Positions 1 through 9,257 of a DNA stretch of 49,225 bases are shown here, piece after piece (position 1 is the first letter of the stretch; each line of letters opens with the position of its first letter). A program made the position numbers and the translations under genes. The notes under the pieces are model-generated. The model had not been told where the DNA came from and made no database searches. It saw only the letters and a list, made by a program, of their open reading frames with translations. This DNA comes from Parabacteroides distasonis (GTDB lineage: Bacteria; Bacteroidota; Bacteroidia; Bacteroidales; Tannerellaceae): assembly GCA_015060925.1 (NCBI GenBank), contig SUXM01000020.1:1-49225 (forward strand), written 5' to 3'.

Positions 1-241
1 GTACCCGGTCATCCGCAGCAATCAAAGCAAAACCTTCAGGTTCAAACTGTACCACATAGTAACAGGTATCTCCCTCTTCCAACATCGGAGTAATGGTATA
101 AGCCTTGGTAGAAAAATCCTCTTCAGCCACACGCATACAGGCGGATACTGCTTGACGATGGATCTCCTCTCTGCTTACCGATTCAGCAAATAGACAGAAA
201 CACCATAAACCGAATAATAAGGATAAAGCTAATCGTCTCAT
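1..241 (-). CDS. C10 family cysteine protease (streptopain-like), N-terminal fragment
   Basis: Only the first 80 codons are inside the window; the gene continues past the left edge. Reading from the ATG at 241, an apparent signal peptide (about residues 1-19, ending CFCLFA) is followed by a segment typical of the Spi-type propeptide of streptopain-like C10 peptidases: REEIHRQAV, then CYYVVQFEPEGFALIAADDR. That last stretch matches the usual YYVVNFEPEGFVLVSADDR-like consensus of the family. C10 enzymes are secreted papain-fold proteases activated by propeptide removal. The catalytic Cys and His lie outside the window, so activity cannot be judged. A promoter-like box sits between it and the upstream lipoprotein gene. 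The family call is fairly sure from the propeptide alone. Confidence 0.75.
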   Translation of the reverse strand, partial: MRRLALSLLFGLWCFCLFAESVSREEIHRQAVSACMRVAEEDFSTKAYTITPMLEEGDTCYYVVQFEPEGFALIAADDRV

Positions 242-264
242 AACAAAAAGTTTTTAGGGTTCTA

Positions 265-272
265 CAAATATA
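265..272 (-). promoter_or_regulatory. Putative -7 box for the C10 protease
   Basis: On the minus strand the sequence reads TATATTTG, an exact match to the Bacteroidetes -7 consensus TAnnTTTG, 23 nt before the ATG at 241. It lies after the hairpin that follows the lipoprotein gene, so the protease may be transcribed on its own as well as by read-through. No clear -33 TTTG is seen at the right distance. Confidence 0.5.
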
Positions 273-277
273 ACACA

Positions 278-326
278 AAAGAGACCTCATTTCTCTTTAT
301 AGTATTGAAAAATGAGATCTCTTTTG
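278..326 (-). terminator. Hairpin between lipoprotein gene and C10 protease gene
   Basis: AAAAGAGACCTCATTT and AAATGAGATCTCTTTT form a 16-bp inverted repeat with one mismatch and a loop of about 15 nt. It starts just after the lipoprotein stop codon and the distal arm ends in a short T run on the minus strand. It may terminate or attenuate transcription before the protease gene. Confidence 0.55.
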
Positions 327-334
327 AGAGTAAT

Positions 335-901
335 TTATTCTGTTATCAGAATAATCGGCTTTTTGATTTTCATTAAAGAATCGTAATTATCTTCAATAGG
401 ATCTCCTTCTCCTGGACCAGGTTCTTCTTGCCCTGGTAAGTTATAAACCAATGGTAATCCAATTGTTTCATAGACAAAATTATATTGTAGGCCTAAAGAT
501 TCTGGATAAATTTTAATATCACCTTCATATACAGAAGTTACAGCTCCAGCCATAAGAGGAAGTCCTGTTAAATAATCTCCGGTTCCATTAAATGAAATGA
601 GATCTGATAGATATAGTTTTACCCAATTGGTATTATCCCACTGCCAAACATTATACAAAGGGAACTCTATTCTTTCAAAACTAATTTCCGGATTCATAGA
701 ACAATGCGCTTGAGCATAAGAAAGTAGATTAGGTGGAGTTCCTACAGATTGATCAATTAAAAAAGAGAAAGTAACTGTTATAGTAGGTAACCCTGACTTT
801 GTTTTTAATTCATCAGAAGAGTTTACTGCTACCTCTTCAATACTGTTTGTGCAACTGCACAACAAGGCTAAACTCATTAGCCAAAACATTAACTTCTTCA
901 T
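335..901 (-). CDS. Predicted lipoprotein of unknown function, upstream of C10 protease
   Basis: 188 residues. The N-terminus is a lipoprotein signal: positive start (MKK), hydrophobic core, then a lipobox-like LCSC with Cys18 (Cys16 is an alternative). The mature part has no repeats or membrane segments; near the C-terminus is a Pro/Gly/Glu-rich linker (LPGQEEPGPGEGDP). I do not recognise a family. It lies 93 nt upstream of the C10 protease in the same direction. Genes beside bacterial C10 proteases often encode Spi-like inhibitors, so a protease-inhibitor role is a possible inference, but nothing in the sequence proves it. Its promoter region is unusually well defined, with matching -33 and -7 boxes and an inverted repeat over the -33 box. 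Confidence 0.7.
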   Translation of the reverse strand: MKKLMFWLMSLALLCSCTNSIEEVAVNSSDELKTKSGLPTITVTFSFLIDQSVGTPPNLLSYAQAHCSMNPEISFERIEFPLYNVWQWDNTNWVKLYLSDLISFNGTGDYLTGLPLMAGAVTSVYEGDIKIYPESLGLQYNFVYETIGLPLVYNLPGQEEPGPGEGDPIEDNYDSLMKIKKPIILITE

Positions 902-975
902 GGCATTTAATTTTAAATATTAAACAAAAAGCAATCGATATCGCTTATAAAAATCACTAAATAACTATCTGCGTA

Positions 976-1012
976 CAAATATAAAAGAATATTTGATAAA
1001 AACAAATATTCT
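976..1012 (-). promoter_or_regulatory. Promoter with overlapping inverted repeat (possible operator)
   Basis: Reading the minus strand, TTTG at 1006-1003, a 19-nt spacer and TATATTTG at 983-976 match the Bacteroidetes sigma-ABfr promoter pattern. A perfect 10-bp inverted repeat, AGAATATTTG (986-995) and CAAATATTCT (1003-1012), separated by 7 nt, covers the -33 box. This is the geometry of a regulator binding site. It would drive the lipoprotein gene that starts at 901. Confidence 0.55.
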
Positions 1013-1130
1013 TCTAATAAAAATAGAAAAATACTTCCAAAATCAAAGAGGAGTTTTTGACCGTTTAAGAGGGGGGGGTTGAAAAATTACTCAATATATT
1101 CAAACTCCGGAAGATTCCATGATATATTGA

Positions 1131-1721
1131 AGAAGGGTACTCCCCAATCATGCAGACATTGTCAGTGATTATGGGGACCAAGAGAAAGCCATCAAACTTC
1201 AAATGCGAGTATTAAACCATTCCATTGAAAAAAAAGACAGTGTAAATATAGCCATAGCACATGCCTCTTTGGCCAGATATTACCTATTACAAGACAATTT
1301 AAAAGAAGCAGAAATACAATTACACTTAAGTAAAGAAAATATAAATGAGGCATTCAGAAACAATATAGCAATGAGCAGCTACATGGTATTGCTACAAAGT
1401 ATATTCAATTATGCCAAAAACAAACATATCAATATAATGAACTGGGCTAACTTTTTCAATTCTTTACAAGAAAATGCGAACAATAAACAAAAAATCACGG
1501 ATGACAAAGAAGAGGTCAAACGCCTGTTAAATGAAAAAGAGATCCAATTGTGTTGTTTGTTGAAGGCCAATTTTTCAACCAAAGAGATCAGTATCGTCAC
1601 CCAACAAGGGATACGAACTGTTTATCAACGAAAAACAGTCATACGTCAGAAATTAGGTATCGAAGAAAAGGGGGATATTGCTGAATACCTCTCAACCCTG
1701 TCTAAAAAAGAACCTTTATAA
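1131..1721 (+). pseudogene. 5'-truncated TPR/LuxR-type transcriptional regulator remnant
   Basis: An open stretch from an in-frame TGA at 1128 to the stop at 1719-1721. The residues read like a TPR unit (SDYGDQEKAIKLQMRVL, then AIAHASLARYYLLQDNLKEAE), and the C-terminus is a LuxR-type helix-turn-helix (EKEIQLCCLLKANFSTKEIS, then VYQRKTVIRQKLGI). Recognisable TPR coding begins before the first ATG (1203), so the natural start and most of the TPR region are missing. Family members normally have about 500 to 600 residues with a signal peptide, several TPRs and a membrane segment before the HTH. A translated 172-residue protein from 1203 cannot be excluded. It lies directly upstream of the NRPS operon, whose former regulator it could be. 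Confidence 0.6.
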
Positions 1722-1760
1722 TCCCCAAAAGTAACTAATCATGCAAAAAGTTTATCACCA

Positions 1761-1815
1761 TGAAACTTTTAGTTTCACGCCTGAAACTTCGAGTTTCATA
1801 GGCAGAAACTTTCAG
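1761..1815. repeat. 21-bp-period palindromic repeat, locus A
   Basis: Two full units, TGAAACTTTTAGTTTCA (1761-1777) and TGAAACTTCGAGTTTCA (1782-1798), plus a half unit AGAAACTTTCAG (1804-1815). Each full unit is an inverted repeat around a 3-nt centre (TTT or TCG), and unit starts are 21 and 22 bp apart. It lies between the broken regulator and the NRPS gene. The same architecture with different sequence occurs at 12538 and 33824. Confidence 0.8.
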
Positions 1816-1984
1816 ACCGTTCAGTAACCATAAGAAAATACTCGGCATCTATATTCAATTACATCAGAAATAATCCCAATTTAAACCCAAAAGAGTCTTT
1901 CTATAATTCGTTTTTTCTTAAATATTATATAGACACACATATATTTTATTATATTTATGGCTTAATTTATAAAAAGAGCTCAAT

Positions 1985-4900
1985 ATGAAACAGGTAGCCC
2001 CATTATCTAAGTCACAGTATGGTATCTATGTCGAGTGTATAAATAAGGCAGGCGAGGTCTGTTACAACAATGGTTTTATCTATCGACTGGATGGATGTTT
2101 GGAGGAAGAACGATTACGTAACGCTATTGAAACCGCAATCAAAGCACATCCTGCTTTTTTCTATCGCATTGAGCTCAATAAAAATGACGAGCCTGTACAG
2201 GTGATAGACTTGTCTAATGAAACATGGAGTTTGGCTATCGAACAAATAGACGATATAGAAACGATTAAACCTCTCTTAATCCAACCGTTTAATTTGTACG
2301 AAGACCAGTTGTTTCGTGTTCGTTTATTCAAAGATAGGAACTATTTCCATTTCTTTATAGATGTTCATCATATCATCTTTGATGGGACTTCGATGCAGGT
2401 ATTGTTGAACGATATAGAAAAGGTTTACAATGATGAACCGATAGATACCGAAATTCTTACTCTGATCGAACAGGCTACAGAAGAGACAGAGCAACGAAAT
2501 ACATCAGCCTATGAAGAGGGTAAAGTTTGGTATACCCAGAATTTTGATTGTGCTGATACCTTTACGCAACTGACTCCGGATCTGGAAGGAGAAGGTAATG
2601 AGCAGGGGAATATAAACCGGGTTATGGATCTTGACTTAGACCAAGTTGATACATTCTGTAAAAAGAATAAGGTGTTTAAAAGTAACTTGTTTACCACAGC
2701 ATACGCTTTCTTGTTGGCAAAATATAATAATGAACAAGAGTCTTTTTTCACTACAGCATACAACGGGCGTAATGACAAACGGTTGGCACATACTGTAGGT
2801 ATGTTTGTGAAAACGATACCGGTTTACACCAAATTTACCGTAGAGACAACTGTCATGGATTTGCTTCGTGCAGGACAAGAGCAGATGAGTGGTTGCCGAA
2901 AACATGACACCTATTCATTTATGGATTTCATGCATGATGTGTCTCCTCAGTTTAATACCATGTTTGGTTGGCATGGGATGCTGTTCAATTATATTCAGCT
3001 CATGGGTAAACCCATGAAAACAACTTGGTTAATAGACAGCACGTTGAATGTCTCACTTTATATGAAAGCTTTTATAGAGAATGGCAAATGTCAAGTAACT
3101 GCTGTCTATAACGTAAAAGAGTACACGCCTGAATTGATCAACCAATTTTTAGAGAGTTATGAAGCTGTAATAAAAGGTTTCCTTACACAGGAATATTTGC
3201 GAGATATCAACATTGCTACAGAAGAACAGGTTAAGATTCTGGATTCTTTTAATCAAACAGATAAGGAATATGATGATTCTCAAACTATAGTCTCTTTATT
3301 CCGTAAACAAGCAAAAGAGCATCCGGATCATATTGCTGTCGTTTATCAAGATAAAGCTTACACCTATGAACAGGTTGACAAGATTAGTGACCGTATTGCG
3401 GCTTATATAGCATCAAAAGGATTAAGTGTTGAAGATGTCGTATCCATTCTTATCCCCCGTTGCGAGTGGATGGCTATCGCTCCGTTAGGCGTATTGAAAG
3501 CCGGCTGTGCCTATCAACCGCTCGACCCGACCTATCCGAAGGAACGACTTAATTTCATGATGAAAGATGCAAATGTTCGTTTGTTAATTACAGAAGAGGA
3601 TCTGTGTCCATTGGTGAACGAATACCAAGGGGAGGTATTATTAACCTCTGAATTGCCTTCATTACCGGAAATACCGGTTCCAGGTGTGTCTATCACCCCT
3701 AATAATCTGTTTATATTGCTTTATACCAGCGGTTCTACCGGTGTACCGAAAGGTTGTCAGTTAGAGCATAAAAATATTGTTGCTTTCTGCCATTGGTTTC
3801 AATCTCATTATCATTTACAAATGGGAGAAAAGGTTGCTGCTTATGCAAGTTTTGGATTTGATGCCAATATGATGGATACTTATCCAACATTGATATCCGG
3901 TGCAACCCTTTATATTATTCCGGAAGAAATGCGTTTGGACTTATTGGCATTGAATGATTATTTTGAACAGAATGGTATAACTCATTCTTTTATGACGACT
4001 CAAGTAGGTTACCAATTTGCGACCAACATTGAGAACCATACACTGAAATATCTATCTACGGGAGGAGAAAAACTGGCTTCACTGACTCCACCAGTAGGAT
4101 ACCAATTCTATAATTTATATGGTCCGACCGAAACAACTGTATTAGTTACAGCTTATCAAGTGAAACATAAACAAAAAGAGATTCCGGTCGGAAAGGCCTT
4201 AGATAATATCCATCTTTACATAGTTGACCCATTGGGACACCGTTTACCAGTGGGTGCCTCCGGAGAACTATGGATTTCAGGCCCACAAGTGAGCCGTGGG
4301 TATTTAAATCGTCCGGAAAAGACACAGGAGGTCTATATTACAAACCCGTTCAGTGATAATGAGAAATATGCCCGTATCTATTGTTCCGGTGACATTGTCC
4401 GTTATTTGCCATCTGGGGAGATACAATTTATGGGAAGGCGGGATGGACAGGTAAAGATTCGTGGTTTCCGTATAGAGTTAAAAGAGGTTGAATCTGTTAT
4501 TCGAGATTATCCGGGGATAAAAGATGCTACTGTCCAAGCATTTGATGAAGAGGGTGGAGGTAAATTCATTGCGGCTTATATTGTAAGTGACCAACAAATA
4601 GACATTGAGGCGCTAAACCATTTCATTATGGAGGAAAAGCCTCCATACATGGTGCCGGCTGTTACAATGCAAATAGACAGTATTCCGCTGAACCAAAACC
4701 AGAAGGTAAACAAGAAAGCATTACCTAAACCAGAGAAGAAAAGTACAGTTGTACAAGAGACTAATGTCCCGATGAATCTCCTTGAAGCTGAATTGCATGA
4801 ACTTATTGCGTCTATTATTAATAACAGAGAATTTGGAATTACAACTATTTTAGGTTTTGCGGGACTTACATCTATTTCGGCTATCAAACTTGCAGTACAA

Positions 4901-7900
4901 ATCAACAAGCGTTATGGCGTTGAAGTTGATTCTAAGACATTGGTAAAGAATGGAACTTTACAGTTTATCGAGAATGAAATTCTTCGAAAAATAATGAATA
5001 AGTCCAATCTCGTGGAAACAAGTCATGAAAAGCCAACAGAAAAAAAGACAATAACATCTGTCCCTCTATCGTATGCACAGATGGGTGTCTATTTTGAATG
5101 TTTAAAAAATCCATTCTCTACTCTTTATAACATCCCTTGCCTATTGACCTATCCGGCTGGAACAGATGCACAACTGTTATCTAAAGCCGTAAAACAAGTG
5201 ATTGGTTCTCATCCAGAAATGCATGTCTATTTTGACACGCAAGATGATGGGATTGTCCAAACCATCACAAATTCACAAGCCATAGAGGTTCCAGTAAAAA
5301 CAATGGATGAACAGAAACTCATCAGTTATAAAAAGGATTTTGTAAAGCCTTTCAATTTACAAAAGGCTCCCCTATATCGTATGGAAGTTGTACAGACACC
5401 TACGGCAGTCCATTTGTTGATGGATGTTCATCATTTGATTTTCGATGGCAGTTCTGTTGATTTGTTTATCCAACAGGTTACAGACATACTTGAAGGAAGA
5501 AATGTCTTCCCGGAAAACTTTACCTATTTTGATTTCATTCGTGAACAAACGGAATCGGAACAAACAGAGACATTTAAAAACTCAGAAAGATTCTTTGCTG
5601 AAAAACTTCAAGCATGTGAAAGTGCCAGTGAAATTCCGGCTGATTTACCAAGTTCAGACAAGCAGGGATACATAGGGACAGCATCTTGCTCGATAAATCA
5701 TGAAAAAGTTGCTCAGTTCTGTCGACAATTGGAAATAACCCCGGCACACTTGTTTTACGCAGCAACAGCCTATGTCGTGTCAAGGCATACCAATAATCGT
5801 GATGTCTATCTGTGTACTATTAGTAGCGGTCGAAGTAACTTAAAAGTGGCAGAAACTGTTGGTATGTTTGTCAACACATTGGCTTTGGCTCTTTCTATTG
5901 AAGATGTTTCTGTTGAAACTTTCCTTCAAACAGCAAGCCAGGTTTTCACAGATACCTTGAATAATGAAAATTACCCGTTTGCCCGGATCGCTTCTGATTA
6001 TGGATTCCAACCAGCAATTGCATATGCTTATCAAGTAGGCGTACTTTCAGAATATTGCCTAAATGGAGGTAAAATTAAACAAGAGGCATTGGATTTAAAT
6101 ACTCCTAAATTTAAGATTAATGTTCAAATCCTGCCAGAGGGGGTTGTTGTGGAATACGATGATGCGTTGTATAGTCAATCATTAGCAAAATCTCTGGCAG
6201 AAAGTATTGTTGCAGTTGCAGAACGGATGATGTTACAACCTACAGGTCGTATACGTGGTATCTCTATTATAGGATCAGAACAGGAAAAAGAGTTGAATCA
6301 AATCCGAACATCTGCTTCAGGAGATGCTCCTTTCCTTCTTTTCCATGAATGTATTCACCATTTTGCAAAGATGCAACCAACACATAAAGCGTTAGTAGCT
6401 TGTGATGCAACTTATACATATGCAGAGATGGATGAAATAACAGACCGAATTGCATCAGCACTTCGGGAAAGAGGTGTACAGCCTCGTGACCGGATCGCTT
6501 TATTGTTGCCTCGAACAAGTCGATTGGTTTTGGCATTATTTGGAGTTTTGAAAGCTGAAGCAACCTATATACCTTGTGATCCTGAATATCCAATAGACCG
6601 TATTAAACTTATATTAGAAGATTCAGAAGCCCGTTACATATTGACAGACAATAACCATGAGGAAGGGTTACCTATTGATAAACGAATTAACATAGAGGAG
6701 TTAATGGATGTTCAAATAGAAAAATGGGAACCATCTATTACTCCGGATGATTTAGCATATCTGATTTATACCAGTGGATCCACTGGCAGACCTAAGGGTG
6801 TTATGCTACGCCATGAAGGAATATGCAACTACCTCTATGGGCATCCAGCTAACGCGTTGGCACATGCTATAAAAACAGATACGGAACGAATTTTAAGCGT
6901 AACGACAATCTCTTTTGATGCAGCATTACAAGATATTGGGACAGCATTTTTTAATGGCAAAACCTTAGTTCTGGCAACAGAAGAACAGGCTAATAACCCC
7001 ATAGAGTTAGCACGATTAATAAATGAACAACAAATAAATATGGTATCAGGAACACCATCGCGTTGGCAGACTTGGTTAACGAGTGATGATTTTATAAAAG
7101 CCATCAGTCATATCCAAATTGTTCGTGCCGGTGGTGAAAAGTTCCCAAGTCAATTGCTTGAAGAACTAACAGCTGTTACGTCTGCACGTATATTCAACTG
7201 TTATGGACCGACAGAAATCACTGTGGCTTCTAACAATAAAGAATTGAAACAAAGTTCTTTGGTTACAGTCGGAAAACCTCAATTGAACGTAAAAGAATTT
7301 ATTGTAGACCAAGATGGAAATGAACTGCCAGTAGGTGTAGTTGGAGAACTATATATTGGTGGACGCGGTGTCGCTCGCGGCTATAATAATCTGGATGAAA
7401 TGACATGTGAACGTTTTATTAATTATAAAGGTGAACGAGTCTACAAATCGGGAGATTATGCCAAATGGACAAAAGATGGTGATGTTATCATCCTTGGAAG
7501 AACTGACAACCAGATAAAGTTACGTGGTTTACGTATAGAGTTGGGAGAAATAGAAAATGTCATGTTGAAAGTTGAGGGTATAGAAAAGGTGGTTATTCTC
7601 ATCCGAAAGCTGAATGATAAAGAACATTTGTGTGCTTATTATACAGCCAACTGTAAGATTGCTCCGGATATATTAAAAGCGGAAATTTCAAAGAACTTGA
7701 CACAATACATGATACCAACCGCCTATTTGCAACTTGAGAAAATGCCTCTAACTCCCAATGGGAAAACGGATATTAAGGCACTACCGGATCCGGTATTGGT
7801 AATCAATTCTGTATATGAAGAACCGGCAAATCAAGTAGAAAAGGTTCTATGTGAGATTTATGCAAATATCTTACAAATGGATAAAGTTGGAGCAACCGAT

Positions 7901-9244
7901 AATTTCTTTGACTTAGGAGGAACTTCCCTTGTTGTTACTCGAATTATTATAGAAGCTGAAAAATCAGGCTTACATATCACATACGGAGATGTTTTCACCC
8001 ATCCTACCCCTCGACAATTAGCCAAGTTAATAAATAAAGGCAATGATTATGAGGAACAACAAAAAATAGAAGAATTTGATTATACTCCTATCAATCGTCT
8101 TTTGAATGGTAACACATTGGTTGCTTTCCGAAAGGGAGAAAAACAGAGCTTAGGTAATATTTTATTAACTGGTGCTACTGGATATTTAGGTATACATATT
8201 TTGAAAGAATTGATTCATTCAGAAGCTAAAAATATCTACTGTTTGATACGAGACAAAAGCCAAGATGCAGCAGTGAGACGATTAAAAATGCTTCTGTTCT
8301 ATTATTTCAATGAAGAGTTTGCAGATCTGTTTGGAAAACGTCTACATGTTGTTTTAGGAGATGTCACTCAGCCGATAGAAGAAAGTTTGCCTGTTGATAC
8401 GGTATTCAATTGTGCGGCAGTGGTAAAACATTTTTCCGAAGGGACTCTTATAGAAGATGTGAATATTAAGGGGGCTCAACATTGTGTCGAATTCTGTTTA
8501 AAGAAACAGGCTCGTCTTATTCATATATCAACTGCCAGTACCCGGGGTTTAAGCGTTAACGGAATACCCGGAAAAAACGATGTATTCTCCGAACAACGCC
8601 TTTATATGGGGCAATTCTTAGGGAATAAGTATATTTATTCAAAGTTTATGGCAGAAAGACTTATTTTAGATGCCATAGTCAATCAAAAACTCTCTGCTAA
8701 AATTATGCGTGTTGGTAATTTGGCAGCACGTTCTTCTGACGGTGAATTCCAAATTAATTTTTCAACGAACTCTTTTATGGGACGTATCAAAGTATATAAC
8801 ATGCTTGGATGCTGCCCACATGAAATGCGAACTTCCCGTGTTGAGTTCTCTCCTATTGATGAAGTCTCAAAGGCTATTATTTTGTTGACCTCAACGCCTA
8901 AAGAATGTTGTGTATTTCATCCTTATAATATTCATACCCAATTCTTGGGCGATGTACTGGAGAAGTTAAATACCGTCACACAAGGTGTCGAATTTGTTGA
9001 GATGGAACAATTCAATGAAGTAATGGAAAAGACCAAGAATGATCCAATAAAAGCCAATCTTCTTTCCAGCCTGCTTGCTTACCAAGATATGGCTCATGGA
9101 CAAAAGACTGAGGATGTAAATAGGACGAATGACTATACAACTCAAGTCCTTTACCGTTTAGGATTCAATTGGTCGTCAACATCGTGGGACTATGTAGAAC
9201 GAATGCTAAAAGCAATAGGAGGATTAGGATTTTTTGACATTTAA
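1985..9244 (+). CDS. Dimodular nonribosomal peptide synthetase, C-A-T-C-A-T-R
   Basis: 2419 residues. Domains in order: condensation C1 (about 1-430, active-site HHIIFDG at 128-134); adenylation A1 (about 435-920, YTSGSTGVPKG at 580-590, NLYGPTETT near 710); carrier T1 (about 930-1000, unusual core LTSISAIKL, Ser963); C2 (about 1035-1470, HHLIFDG from 1149); A2 (about 1480-1930, YTSGSTGRPKG at 1595-1605, YGPTEIT near 1740); T2 (DNFFDLGGTSL, Ser1981); terminal thioester reductase R (TGATGYLG at 2062-2069, YIYSK with Tyr2216 and Lys2220). The R domain should release the product as an aldehyde or alcohol using NAD(P)H. Two A domains imply two amino acids; an N-terminal C domain suggests prior N-acylation, unless C1 is silent. 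By-eye pocket residues, A1 DAMFSGLVL(K) and A2 DAQSRGCVA(K), match no code I recognise, so substrates are not called. A weak -7-like TATATTTA lies at 1950. First gene of a four-gene operon. Confidence 0.93.
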   Translation: MKQVAPLSKSQYGIYVECINKAGEVCYNNGFIYRLDGCLEEERLRNAIETAIKAHPAFFYRIELNKNDEPVQVIDLSNETWSLAIEQIDDIETIKPLLIQPFNLYEDQLFRVRLFKDRNYFHFFIDVHHIIFDGTSMQVLLNDIEKVYNDEPIDTEILTLIEQATEETEQRNTSAYEEGKVWYTQNFDCADTFTQLTPDLEGEGNEQGNINRVMDLDLDQVDTFCKKNKVFKSNLFTTAYAFLLAKYNNEQESFFTTAYNGRNDKRLAHTVGMFVKTIPVYTKFTVETTVMDLLRAGQEQMSGCRKHDTYSFMDFMHDVSPQFNTMFGWHGMLFNYIQLMGKPMKTTWLIDSTLNVSLYMKAFIENGKCQVTAVYNVKEYTPELINQFLESYEAVIKGFLTQEYLRDINIATEEQVKILDSFNQTDKEYDDSQTIVSLFRKQAKEHPDHIAVVYQDKAYTYEQVDKISDRIAAYIASKGLSVEDVVSILIPRCEWMAIAPLGVLKAGCAYQPLDPTYPKERLNFMMKDANVRLLITEEDLCPLVNEYQGEVLLTSELPSLPEIPVPGVSITPNNLFILLYTSGSTGVPKGCQLEHKNIVAFCHWFQSHYHLQMGEKVAAYASFGFDANMMDTYPTLISGATLYIIPEEMRLDLLALNDYFEQNGITHSFMTTQVGYQFATNIENHTLKYLSTGGEKLASLTPPVGYQFYNLYGPTETTVLVTAYQVKHKQKEIPVGKALDNIHLYIVDPLGHRLPVGASGELWISGPQVSRGYLNRPEKTQEVYITNPFSDNEKYARIYCSGDIVRYLPSGEIQFMGRRDGQVKIRGFRIELKEVESVIRDYPGIKDATVQAFDEEGGGKFIAAYIVSDQQIDIEALNHFIMEEKPPYMVPAVTMQIDSIPLNQNQKVNKKALPKPEKKSTVVQETNVPMNLLEAELHELIASIINNREFGITTILGFAGLTSISAIKLAVQINKRYGVEVDSKTLVKNGTLQFIENEILRKIMNKSNLVETSHEKPTEKKTITSVPLSYAQMGVYFECLKNPFSTLYNIPCLLTYPAGTDAQLLSKAVKQVIGSHPEMHVYFDTQDDGIVQTITNSQAIEVPVKTMDEQKLISYKKDFVKPFNLQKAPLYRMEVVQTPTAVHLLMDVHHLIFDGSSVDLFIQQVTDILEGRNVFPENFTYFDFIREQTESEQTETFKNSERFFAEKLQACESASEIPADLPSSDKQGYIGTASCSINHEKVAQFCRQLEITPAHLFYAATAYVVSRHTNNRDVYLCTISSGRSNLKVAETVGMFVNTLALALSIEDVSVETFLQTASQVFTDTLNNENYPFARIASDYGFQPAIAYAYQVGVLSEYCLNGGKIKQEALDLNTPKFKINVQILPEGVVVEYDDALYSQSLAKSLAESIVAVAERMMLQPTGRIRGISIIGSEQEKELNQIRTSASGDAPFLLFHECIHHFAKMQPTHKALVACDATYTYAEMDEITDRIASALRERGVQPRDRIALLLPRTSRLVLALFGVLKAEATYIPCDPEYPIDRIKLILEDSEARYILTDNNHEEGLPIDKRINIEELMDVQIEKWEPSITPDDLAYLIYTSGSTGRPKGVMLRHEGICNYLYGHPANALAHAIKTDTERILSVTTISFDAALQDIGTAFFNGKTLVLATEEQANNPIELARLINEQQINMVSGTPSRWQTWLTSDDFIKAISHIQIVRAGGEKFPSQLLEELTAVTSARIFNCYGPTEITVASNNKELKQSSLVTVGKPQLNVKEFIVDQDGNELPVGVVGELYIGGRGVARGYNNLDEMTCERFINYKGERVYKSGDYAKWTKDGDVIILGRTDNQIKLRGLRIELGEIENVMLKVEGIEKVVILIRKLNDKEHLCAYYTANCKIAPDILKAEISKNLTQYMIPTAYLQLEKMPLTPNGKTDIKALPDPVLVINSVYEEPANQVEKVLCEIYANILQMDKVGATDNFFDLGGTSLVVTRIIIEAEKSGLHITYGDVFTHPTPRQLAKLINKGNDYEEQQKIEEFDYTPINRLLNGNTLVAFRKGEKQSLGNILLTGATGYLGIHILKELIHSEAKNIYCLIRDKSQDAAVRRLKMLLFYYFNEEFADLFGKRLHVVLGDVTQPIEESLPVDTVFNCAAVVKHFSEGTLIEDVNIKGAQHCVEFCLKKQARLIHISTASTRGLSVNGIPGKNDVFSEQRLYMGQFLGNKYIYSKFMAERLILDAIVNQKLSAKIMRVGNLAARSSDGEFQINFSTNSFMGRIKVYNMLGCCPHEMRTSRVEFSPIDEVSKAIILLTSTPKECCVFHPYNIHTQFLGDVLEKLNTVTQGVEFVEMEQFNEVMEKTKNDPIKANLLSSLLAYQDMAHGQKTEDVNRTNDYTTQVLYRLGFNWSSTSWDYVERMLKAIGGLGFFDI

Positions 9245-9257
9245 AAAATTAGAGTAA

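Noticed and set aside
1761..1815. CRISPR array
   Set aside because: Repeats are 15 to 17 bp palindromes with 4- to 6-bp spacers and only 2 to 3 copies; no cas genes are nearby.
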